In this document: in pieces, positions 1-5,058 of the stretch
Numbering within the stretch: position 1 is the stretch's first letter
How the letters are laid out: each line of letters begins with the position of its first letter
Source of the DNA: Chloroflexota bacterium
GTDB taxonomy: Bacteria > Chloroflexota > Dehalococcoidia > JACQTR01
DNA: 5,102 nt
Direction of reading: 5' to 3'
NCBI GenBank assembly: GCA_016210705.1
Contig: JACQTR010000108.1
Location: 1 to 5,102 of the forward strand
Made by a program: the position numbers and the translations under genes
The notes under the pieces: model-generated
What the model saw: only the letters and a program-made list of their open reading frames with translations
What the model was told of the DNA's origin: nothing
The model's database searches: none

Positions 1-193
1 ACCCTAGCGTCTCGGAAAGGAAACCTCATGATGAGGCGATCCCTCATTGTGAATCGGGTGGTTACGGACAGACCTAATACGCCTGTCTTGGCCTACCCAT
101 TGCTCATAATATCAGCGGTGCCCTCAAAGGGCACTCCTAGTATAACATCTATAACAAGATCGCCGCAAATTACGAGGGATAATAGGAGTAACT

Positions 194-262
194 ATGCCAT
201 TTCCACAGAGTATCATTGACCAAGCCTTTTCTACGCAGGGAAAGATTACGACTTTAGGTTAG
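194..262 (+). CDS. Short ORF (22 aa) with a strong ribosome site, possible gene remnant
   Basis: An ATG at 194 is preceded by AGGAGT (184-189) at five-base spacing, one of the best ribosome sites in the window. The frame encodes only 22 residues, beginning MPFPQSIIDQAF, and stops at TAG 260-262. A start this good on so short a frame suggests either a leader peptide or the surviving 5' end of a broken gene. From memory the opening residues resemble the N-termini of some small HNH-endonuclease-like proteins (pattern SxxIDxAF). No HNH motif follows in any frame I read, so this is only a weak hint. It lies upstream of the glycosyltransferase gene on the same strand. Confidence 0.25.
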   Translation: MPFPQSIIDQAFSTQGKITTLG

Positions 263-281
263 GGTGTGTCAAGCCGACTAT

Positions 282-312
282 TGTCAGGTTGGCAATACCG
301 CCAACCTTGACA
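282..312. repeat. Strong imperfect inverted repeat (hairpin)
   Basis: TGTCAGGTTGGC (282-293) pairs with GCCAACC-T-TGACA (300-312) around the six-base loop AATACC. This gives a 12-bp stem with one bulged T at 307. No T-run follows on either strand, so it is not a typical intrinsic terminator. An overlapping pairing of TGTCAAG (267-273) with CTTGACA (306-312) is also possible. The right arm includes a perfect TTGACA, so the dyad could act as an operator over a promoter or as an RNA structure ahead of the glycosyltransferase gene. Confidence 0.6.
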
Positions 313-336
313 GCGAAACTAATGTGGAGCCAAAAT
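307..336 (+). promoter_or_regulatory. Candidate sigma-A promoter for the glycosyltransferase gene
   Basis: A perfect -35 hexamer TTGACA (307-312) is followed by an 18-base spacer and a weak -10, CAAAAT (331-336, four of six matches). Transcription from it would begin only a few bases before the glycosyltransferase ATG at 349 and would bypass the mini-ORF start at 335. The -35 lies in the right arm of the hairpin at 282-312, so a repressor on that dyad would block it. The weak -10 and very short leader keep confidence low. A promoter further upstream is equally possible. Confidence 0.25.
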
Positions 337-352
337 GTCTAAAACAACATGA
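335..352 (+). CDS. Five-codon mini-ORF (MSKTT) overlapping the glycosyltransferase start
   Basis: ATG at 335 is preceded by GTGGAG (324-329) at five-base spacing, a usable ribosome site. The frame reads M-S-K-T-T and ends with TGA at 350-352. That stop shares ATGA (349-352) with the ATG of the glycosyltransferase gene. The glycosyltransferase has no good ribosome site of its own at normal distance, since GGAG lies 19 bases from its ATG. Ribosomes finishing this mini-ORF could therefore restart on the main gene. This is inference from layout; chance occurrence of so short a frame cannot be excluded. Confidence 0.35.
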   Translation: MSKTT

Positions 353-1542
353 GGATAGTTTTCCTAGGGCCCTTTGGACTACGCCCCAAAGGGACGATGC
401 AGTCTCGCGCCCTGCCTATGGCCCAAGCCCTGGCTCAGCGAGGTCACGTAGTTACCATCATTATCCCCCCCTGGGACTATCCTAGTGATTCCGGTCATAG
501 GGAGAATATAGGGGCAGTGCCGATCATCAACGTCTCACTACCGCCGCGAATACCGGTATTGTGGTACGCCATAGTCCTCTTCAGGATGCTACGCCTCGCC
601 TTTGCCCAACATCCTCAAGTAATACATGCCTTCAAACCCAAGGCTTTTGCCGGGTTGGCAGCCACAGTGATTTGGCTAATGCAAAGGCTGCGTTTTACCC
701 AAGTACGCCTAGCAGTGGATAGCGATGATTGGGAGGGAACTGGGGGGTGGAACGAGCGAGGAAATTACAATTGGCTGCTGAGAGCCTTTTTCCCCATTCA
801 GGAAAAATGGGTTCTTCGACACGCCCAAGCGGTTACCGCCGCCAGCCGCACCCTACAACAAATGGTAGCCGCCCTGGGTCTACCCATGCAACATATCTTC
901 TATGTACCCAATGGGGTAACCGATAAATATATGGCTACCCTAGTCACGAAAGATGGCCATGAAGTTCGCCGACGTCATAGCTTAGGGAAGGGGCCAGTGC
1001 TCCTTCTCTACACCCGGTTTGTGGAGTTTCCCGTGGAACGGGTGATAAAATTATGGCAGCATATTAGGGCCCAGGTGGGAGATGCCCAGCTTCTAGTGGT
1101 CGGTCAGGGCCTATTCGGCGAAGAAAGGGCTCTCGACAAACTTGCTTTGGAGGCGGACCTGAACCAGGATCTGTCCCTGGCCGGCTGGGTAGAGGCTAGG
1201 GAATTAAAAGACTATTTCGCGGCCGCCGACGTGGCCCTCTACCCTATGACCGATAATCTGCTTAATCGAGCCAAGTGCTCCGTCAAGCTAGTGGAGCTCC
1301 TTAGCGCTGGGGTACCTGTGGTGGCTGACGCAGTGGGACAGGCAAAAGAATACATCATACCAGGGAATACGGGCCTACTAGTAGAGCCGGGGAATGACGA
1401 GGCTTTCGCCGCCGCTGTAGCTCAACTTCTTCGTGATAAATCCCTGCGCCGCTCTTTGGGAGAAAAGGCCCGACTGCGGATACATCAACACTATACCTGG
1501 CAGCGCTGGGTAACCCGACTGCTAGAGGCCTATCGCGCATAA
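349..1542 (+). CDS. Glycosyltransferase family 4 (GT-B fold), 397 aa
   Basis: A cytosolic or membrane-associated enzyme predicted to move a sugar from a nucleotide-sugar donor to an acceptor in cell-surface polysaccharide or glycolipid assembly; donor and acceptor cannot be read from the sequence. The N-terminal Rossmann half starts MRIVFLGPFGLRPKGTM and includes the acceptor-side stretch at about 124-130 (DSDDWEG) and the linker motif YVPNGV (185-190). The C-terminal half opens near 216 (PVLLLYTRF) and continues through VGQG (251-254) and LAGWV (277-281). It then carries the GT4 donor-site segment at about 307-335: RAKCSVKLVELLSAGVPVV, ending at E334. The segment TGLLVEPG (341-348) follows. 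Length is usual for the family. A TAA in frame nine bases upstream of the ATG fixes the start. No other cell-surface gene is visible nearby. Confidence 0.9.
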   Translation: MRIVFLGPFGLRPKGTMQSRALPMAQALAQRGHVVTIIIPPWDYPSDSGHRENIGAVPIINVSLPPRIPVLWYAIVLFRMLRLAFAQHPQVIHAFKPKAFAGLAATVIWLMQRLRFTQVRLAVDSDDWEGTGGWNERGNYNWLLRAFFPIQEKWVLRHAQAVTAASRTLQQMVAALGLPMQHIFYVPNGVTDKYMATLVTKDGHEVRRRHSLGKGPVLLLYTRFVEFPVERVIKLWQHIRAQVGDAQLLVVGQGLFGEERALDKLALEADLNQDLSLAGWVEARELKDYFAAADVALYPMTDNLLNRAKCSVKLVELLSAGVPVVADAVGQAKEYIIPGNTGLLVEPGNDEAFAAAVAQLLRDKSLRRSLGEKARLRIHQHYTWQRWVTRLLEAYRA

Positions 1543-1556
1543 AAGATCATTAGGTC

Positions 1557-1599
1557 TAGCGGCTCCGCCCTTGGTTAGGCGCTTGCAAGCATACCGCTA
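1557..1599. repeat. Inverted repeat between convergent genes
   Basis: TAGCGG (1557-1562) and CCGCTA (1594-1599) are exact inverted copies 31 bases apart. Between them lies the palindrome GCTTGCAAGC (1581-1590). The repeat starts 15 bases after the glycosyltransferase stop, and its right arm overlaps the stop of the broken lipoprotein gene. No T-run follows on either strand. It may contribute to RNA 3'-end structure, but it is not a textbook terminator. Confidence 0.25.
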
Positions 1600-1930
1600 A
1601 CTCTGAGTAGCAGGCACTTTTTCAACAATGACTACCCGGAAGTTGTTGGCTTTGAGCTCCTCCCAAGTGACTACTTTGTCAAAACGAAGGTCCCCGAACT
1701 CATCGTAGGCTTGGATGCGGTTACCCTGTTTCCAGTAACGCTCTCGATCGGCGGAGCTCTTGCTTTCCCCAGGCTTCAGATACAGTTGGGGCACAAAATC
1801 CTCACCGTTGACAATGACTTTCAACGTATGCCGAGTTTGGTTCTGACAGGTCTCGGCAATCTGACCGCGACAGCCCGGAGACTATGGCAAAAAAGAGCAC
1901 CAGGAGAGGAAACGAGAGCCTAATAAACAT
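1597..1930 (-). pseudogene. Small predicted lipoprotein, interrupted by a one-base frameshift
   Basis: ATG at 1930 opens a frame encoding a classic signal peptide (MFIRLSFPLLVLFFAIVSG) that goes out of frame and stops at TGA 1804-1802. The frame ending at TAG 1599-1597 encodes a soluble, charged C-terminal part (KVIVNGEDFVPQLYLKPGES and onward to VVIVEKVPATQS). Its only in-frame starts, such as TTG 1824, lack a ribosome site. Removing one base in the CCGGG run near 1874-1878 joins the two into a 110-residue protein and creates the lipobox V-S-G-C at residues 17-20. The product would be an exported, lipid-anchored protein with a mature part of about 91 residues. I do not recognise the mature domain. 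The gene lies 84 bases downstream of aroF on the same strand. Either the sequence has an error here or the gene is truly broken. Confidence 0.7.
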
Positions 1931-1984
1931 CAGTCCCAACCATCCAATCTACCCACAACTCTTATTGGATTGGTGAAATCGGGG

Positions 1985-2018
1985 TCAGGGCCTGCGTGGT
2001 GTCACCCCTGAGTTTTAT
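1985..2018 (+). terminator. Candidate intrinsic terminator for plus-strand transcripts
   Basis: TCAGGG (1985-1990) pairs with CCCTGA (2006-2011). An inner GTG/CAC (1996-1998 with 2003-2005) can extend the stem after a five-base bulge, closing on a GTGT loop. The stem is followed at once by GTTTTATT on the plus strand. It lies at the 3' end of aroF and could stop rightward transcripts from the glycosyltransferase side from running antisense into the aromatic operon. The far side has no T-run, so it should not work equally well for minus-strand transcripts. A competing stem, GGGGT/ACCCC (1981-1985 with 2004-2008), overlaps it. Confidence 0.4.
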
Positions 2019-3040
2019 TCCGAGGAGACTAACGGACGGCCAACCGAAGCGGCCACACCTTTTAACTGGGTCATAAGCTGGGCAAAGTTTTCAAAGGTGA
2101 GGGACTGGGCGCCATCCTTAAGGGCATGGTCAGGATTGGGGTGAACCTCAATCATGAGGCCGTCGGCACCGGCGGCCACCGCCGCCAGGGCCAAAGGAGC
2201 CACTAGATACCACTTGCCCGTGCCGTGGCTGGGGTCACCGATGATAGGCAGGTGGCTGAGCTTTTCGATAAGGGGAATGGCGCTCACGTCCATGGTGTTC
2301 CGCGTGTAAGTCTCGAAGGTACGAATGCCTCTTTCGCAGAGCATGACCCGGCGATTTCCCTGGGAGAGGATATATTCGGCGGAGAGGAGCCACTCTTGGA
2401 TGGTGGCCGACATCCCTCGCTTAAGCATAATGGGCATCCTTGTTTTACCCACCTCGTCCAATAGAGTAAAGTTCTGCATATTTCGAGCGCCCACTTGGAG
2501 AATATCGGCATAGCGGGCCACCAACTCCACATCGGCGGGGGTTAGAACTTCGGTGATGATAGGTAGGCCCGTCTCCGCTTTGGCCGTGGTCAGGATCTTC
2601 AGGCCATCCTCCCCCAGGCCACGAAATTGATAGGGAGATGTACTGGGCTTAAAAGCTCCACCACGCAAAATATGAGCCCCAGCCCTCTTCACCGCCCAGG
2701 CCGTATCCACCACCTGTTGTTCTGATTCCACGGCGCAAGGGCCAGCCATGACCACCACCTCTGAGCCACCGATAGTAACCGAGCCTACCTTTATGGTGGT
2801 ATCTCGCGGCTGGAACTCCCGACTGGTAAGCTTAAATGGCCTACTAATGGGAACTACCTCATCGACCCCGGGGAAAACCTCTAGCATCTGGGCTAATTCA
2901 GGATAGGTTTGGCCCACTACTCCGATGACCGTACGCTCCACCCCCTTAGAGAGATGGCCTGCGAACCCCATCTCCTGTAAACGGGCAAGAATAGCATCGA
3001 TCTCCTTCTGCTCGCAATCACGCTTCATAACCACAATCAT
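2015..3040 (-). CDS. aroF: 3-deoxy-7-phosphoheptulonate (DAHP) synthase, type I-beta with N-terminal ferredoxin-like domain, 341 aa
   Basis: A cytosolic metal-dependent enzyme joining phosphoenolpyruvate and erythrose 4-phosphate to DAHP, the first step of the shikimate pathway. Residues 1-70 form the ferredoxin-like regulatory domain (MIVVMKRD, SKGVERTVIGVVG). Residues from about 75 form the (beta/alpha)8 barrel with MAGPCAVES, LRGGAFKPSTSPYQFRGLG, LKRGM, LCERGIRTFE and GDPSHGTGK. The metal ligands expected for this family fall at C102, H272, E298 and D309, the numbers I recall for the Thermotoga maritima enzyme. This supports the chosen start. In T. maritima the N-terminal domain mediates feedback inhibition by Tyr and Phe; similar control here is inference. 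ATG 3040 is preferred over an in-frame TTG at 3055, which lies inside the ribosome-site region. It is the last intact gene of the operon, 40 bases after aroH. Confidence 0.95.
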   Translation of the reverse strand: MIVVMKRDCEQKEIDAILARLQEMGFAGHLSKGVERTVIGVVGQTYPELAQMLEVFPGVDEVVPISRPFKLTSREFQPRDTTIKVGSVTIGGSEVVVMAGPCAVESEQQVVDTAWAVKRAGAHILRGGAFKPSTSPYQFRGLGEDGLKILTTAKAETGLPIITEVLTPADVELVARYADILQVGARNMQNFTLLDEVGKTRMPIMLKRGMSATIQEWLLSAEYILSQGNRRVMLCERGIRTFETYTRNTMDVSAIPLIEKLSHLPIIGDPSHGTGKWYLVAPLALAAVAAGADGLMIEVHPNPDHALKDGAQSLTFENFAQLMTQLKGVAASVGRPLVSSE

Positions 3041-3044
3041 TGGC

Positions 3045-3053
3045 TCACCCCCC
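3045..3053 (-). promoter_or_regulatory. Ribosome site that fixes the aroF start
   Basis: On the minus strand GGGGGGTGA lies four bases before ATG 3040 and differs by one base from the ideal GGAGGTGA. Because this site sits between the TTG at 3055 and the ATG at 3040, the ATG must be the start, giving a protein that begins MIVV. Confidence 0.7.
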
Positions 3054-3080
3054 AAGCCTATTCTAGATAAACGAGGCTGT

Positions 3081-3434
3081 TTATTCCGACCTAAGGTTCT
3101 GCGCTCCTTTTATGTAAACATGAACTATCTCATCAGGACTCTTATCGGTATTGGCCAAGATCAAAATCCGTAAGCACATAGGGAGACTCCCTGGGACGCT
3201 CATTTCGTGGCCACAAAGGAGAGCCACCTGTGTCCAGCCCCAGTGACGGGCGGCTGCCGCCGGAAACTCGGCATTAATGTCCGGAGTGGTGGTAAATATT
3301 ACGCTAGCCACATCCTCGGACCGCAAGCCATTGGCTGCCACCATCTTCTCCAGAAGCTCTTTAGTGGACGCCAATATGTCCTCCCGCGTGTTACTGGCAA
3401 CGGTGGTGGCTCCTCTAATACCTCGGCACCACAT
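3081..3434 (-). CDS. aroH: Chorismate mutase, monofunctional AroH type, 117 aa
   Basis: Converts chorismate to prephenate, the branch step toward phenylalanine and tyrosine. It belongs to the small trimeric class typified by Bacillus subtilis AroH. The N-terminus RGIRGATTV is the family signature. Residues matching the B. subtilis active site are R7, R63, C74, E77, R89 and Y107. The last four are shifted by one, consistent with a single-residue gap around HWGW. Also visible are TPDINAEFPA (50-59) and HVYIKGAQNLR (105-115). Length fits the family, though the C-terminal tail is short. The ATG follows GGAGG (3445-3441) at six-base spacing. It lies 28 bases after trpA and 40 before aroF, so it is very likely co-transcribed with both, placing a Phe/Tyr branch enzyme in a Trp operon. 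Confidence 0.95.
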   Translation of the reverse strand: MWCRGIRGATTVASNTREDILASTKELLEKMVAANGLRSEDVASVIFTTTPDINAEFPAAAARHWGWTQVALLCGHEMSVPGSLPMCLRILILANTDKSPDEIVHVYIKGAQNLRSE

Positions 3435-3462
3435 TCACTCCCTCCTGGCAAATTGTTGTTGG

Positions 3463-4257
3463 CTAATAATGATTCCCCTTCAGTTCTCTAATGTATTGCT
3501 GTACCCTCTTTTCCCGCTCCACGAGGGGCGAGCTTTCAATAACCTCAGCCAAGGCGCTGCCCACCACCACCGCTTCAGCCCACTGGCCCACCGCCTCAAC
3601 CTGTTCAGGGCGGGCTATGCCAAACCCCACGGCCAGTGGCAACCGAGTATAACCGCGGACGCGGGCTATAAAAGCAGGCAGGGTACTGGCCAGTTGCTCC
3701 CTAGCCCCTGTAACCCCAGCCACGCTAACGCAATAAATAAAGCCACTGGCCTTTTCCGTAACCCGAAGTATCCTATCCTCAGTGCTGGTGGGTGCAAGGA
3801 GAGGAATCAAATCTATATTATCCACACGGCAGACCCCATAAAGGGTATCTGCCTCTTCGGGGGGTAGATCCACCACGATGAGCCCATCGACTTCCGCCTC
3901 GGCACAGCGCCTAGCAAAAGGCTCTATGCCATAGGCAATGATAGGATTATAATAGCTCATTAGAATGATGGGCAGCGAAGGAAATTGAACACGTAATCCC
4001 TCAGCTACCTCCAAGCACTTCCCCAGAGTCACACCTTGCTCTAAGGCACGAAAGCTAGCCGCCTGAAGAGTAGCGCCATCCGCCAGAGGATCGCTAAAGG
4101 GGACTCCCAATTCAATCATATCGGCTCCAGCCGAGAGCACTGTTCGGACTAAAGGAAGGGTTGCCTCTATCTCGGGAAATCCTACGGTAAGAAAGGCGAT
4201 GAGCCCCACTCTCTTTTGTTGACGAAGTTCTTGGAACTTAGCGCTAATTCTGGGCAA
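3463..4257 (-). CDS. trpA: Tryptophan synthase alpha chain, 264 aa
   Basis: Cleaves indole-3-glycerol phosphate to indole and glyceraldehyde 3-phosphate. The indole is normally channelled to TrpB in an alpha2-beta2 complex. It is a complete TIM barrel: AFLTVGFPE (21-29), MIELGVPFSDPLADG (47-61) with catalytic E49 and D60, ILMSYYNPI (97-105), DLPPEEA (129-135), LLAPTST (152-158), SVAGVTGAR (179-187) and AVGFGIARPEQV (214-225). The catalytic positions match E49 and D60 of the E. coli enzyme, which supports the start. The start codon is TTG at 4257. No ATG fits, because an in-frame TAG lies just upstream. A modest AAGG precedes the TTG. The gene begins 12 bases after the stop of the protease gene, so its translation may depend on it. 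An odd point is that trpB is not the immediate upstream neighbour. Confidence 0.96.
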   Translation of the reverse strand: MPRISAKFQELRQQKRVGLIAFLTVGFPEIEATLPLVRTVLSAGADMIELGVPFSDPLADGATLQAASFRALEQGVTLGKCLEVAEGLRVQFPSLPIILMSYYNPIIAYGIEPFARRCAEAEVDGLIVVDLPPEEADTLYGVCRVDNIDLIPLLAPTSTEDRILRVTEKASGFIYCVSVAGVTGAREQLASTLPAFIARVRGYTRLPLAVGFGIARPEQVEAVGQWAEAVVVGSALAEVIESSPLVEREKRVQQYIRELKGNHY

Positions 4258-4269
4258 TTCGAACCTTAA

Positions 4270-4983
4270 CTAGATAATAAGTAGTAGGACGATAGAATTG
4301 TAAATACCATGCGTAATAATAGTGGGCCAAATGGAGCGAGTCCTGGCATAGAGCCAAGCCAAAAGGACACCAAAAACAAAGACGGGAATAAGAACCGCTA
4401 TTTCAAAATGGCCTAAGGCGAAAAGAAGAGCGCTCAAGCTCGCACCCCACCAGAAACCATAGCGACTGCTAATACCAGCGAAGATGAAGCCCCGGAAAAA
4501 GATTTCCTCGGCCAACGGAGCGGCGACAATGGCCAAAAAAGCACTTCCTGCCATTAACGACCCATCTTCCCGAAAGAAGGGAGGAACAGGTGATGGCTCC
4601 AAAAATTTCCAACCCAACTGGGTGACTATTACACCATAAATGGCGTTGCTGGCAAAGCCTGCCCCTAAAACCACCCACACCCAAATCCAACTGCCATGGG
4701 CCCGAAAGGAACGCAGGCCCAAGGCTCGCCAGGGACGATGGTATTTAGCCAGGCAAAACCAGGCCGCTGCCCCTATCATGGCCACTTCCGTCATCATGGT
4801 TCCCCCCAGGATCAGAGGCTCCTCGATCTCATCGCCTTGATAACCCATAAAAAAAAGAATGGCGGAGGCAATGATAACTCCCAAAATAGAAACCACCGCC
4901 ACCAAAGCCGTAGCCATGACCATATCCTTCACCCTCCAAGGGATGTCGTGGGCAGGTGCCTCTAGGGTAGGTAAGCGCATCAT
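4270..4983 (-). CDS. CPBP-family intramembrane metalloprotease, 237 aa
   Basis: An integral membrane protein of the CPBP family (Rce1/Abi-like glutamic or metal-dependent proteases). Hydrophobic segments lie at about 22-46, 58-78, 99-121, 145-158, 161-172, 180-191, 195-212 and 219-237. The family motifs are present: EEIFFRG (159-165, with E159, E160 and R164), H192 in ALGHFE, and H225 with N229 in THGIYN. The catalytic set therefore looks intact. Family members cleave prenylated proteins or peptides, take part in bacteriocin immunity, or have no known substrate; the substrate here cannot be read. ATG 4983 and ATG 4980 are both possible, with GGAA about seven bases upstream. The gene sits between trpB and trpA, 62 bases after the former and 12 before the latter. 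Its job there is unclear. Confidence 0.88.
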   Translation of the reverse strand: MMRLPTLEAPAHDIPWRVKDMVMATALVAVVSILGVIIASAILFFMGYQGDEIEEPLILGGTMMTEVAMIGAAAWFCLAKYHRPWRALGLRSFRAHGSWIWVWVVLGAGFASNAIYGVIVTQLGWKFLEPSPVPPFFREDGSLMAGSAFLAIVAAPLAEEIFFRGFIFAGISSRYGFWWGASLSALLFALGHFEIAVLIPVFVFGVLLAWLYARTRSIWPTIITHGIYNSIVLLLII

Positions 4984-5006
4984 GTTAATTCCGAATCGAG
5001 ATGGTT

Positions 5007-5036
5007 ATAATACCACGAAGGGAGCATAATCGGCAA
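5007..5036 (-). promoter_or_regulatory. Candidate internal promoter ahead of the protease gene
   Basis: On the minus strand TTGCCG (5036-5031, four of six matches to TTGACA) is followed after 18 bases by TATTAT (5012-5007, five of six matches to TATAAT). It lies in the gap between trpB and the protease gene, 24 bases before ATG 4983. If active it would let the protease, trpA, aroH and aroF be transcribed apart from the upstream trp genes. The match is moderate and rests on pattern alone. Confidence 0.35.
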
Positions 5037-5040
5037 CAGT

Positions 5041-5058
5041 GGTTACTATATGGTAACC
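5041..5058. repeat. Perfect 6-bp inverted repeat over the trpB stop
   Basis: GGTTAC (5041-5046) and GTAACC (5053-5058) are exact inverted copies around the loop TATATG. The repeat covers the last codons and stop of trpB and lies just upstream of the candidate -35 at 5031-5036. No T-run follows on the minus strand, so it does not look like a terminator. It could be a small operator or an mRNA hairpin, or chance. Confidence 0.35.

Larger units (their letters stand above)
1..334. other. Region without a convincing full-length gene
   Basis: No reading frame here has both a ribosome site and protein-like composition over a useful length. Visible structure includes a 6-bp stem GTGCCC/GGGCAC with loop TCAAA (118-134). 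There is also a CCTCAT / ATGAGG / CCTCAT trio (24-29, 31-36, 42-47), in which the middle segment could pair with either neighbour. Neither stem is followed by a T-run. The 22-codon ORF and the large hairpin in this stretch are listed separately. I could not match the region to a T-box, c-di-GMP, cobalamin or other riboswitch consensus. It may be leader DNA of the glycosyltransferase gene, or eroded remains of older genes. Confidence 0.5.

Noticed and set aside
40..75. T-box-like string GGGTGGTTACGG
   Set aside because: It differs from the T-box core (GGGTGGNACCGCG) at key bases, lacks a following terminator with T-run, and lies upstream of a glycosyltransferase, not an aminoacyl or amino acid gene.
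118..134. Hairpin GTGCCC/GGGCAC as a terminator
   Set aside because: The stem is only six bp and is followed by a mixed sequence rather than a T-run on the plus strand; on the minus strand it is also not followed by T.
28..219. Plus-strand frame of 63 codons starting ATGATG
   Set aside because: It has no ribosome site at the ATG, low-complexity-like composition rich in Ser, Thr, Ile and Arg, and no recognisable motif. It looks like the antisense of the minus-strand string noted as a finding.
264..485. Plus-strand frame of 73 codons overlapping the glycosyltransferase start
   Set aside because: It lacks a ribosome site and runs out of frame through the well-supported N-terminus of the glycosyltransferase.
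1597..1824. Stand-alone 75-codon gene from TTG 1824
   Set aside because: There is no ribosome site before the TTG, and the open frame extends upstream of it. The frameshifted lipoprotein explains both halves better.
2015..3055. Longer aroF beginning at TTG 3055 (five extra residues MGGEP)
   Set aside because: The extra codons are the ribosome site itself, and the ATG at 3040 gives metal ligands at the family's usual positions.
3277..3867. Long plus-strand frame (196 codons) antisense to aroH and trpA
   Set aside because: Both genes opposite it are recognised with catalytic residues intact. The antisense frame has no ribosome site or known motif.
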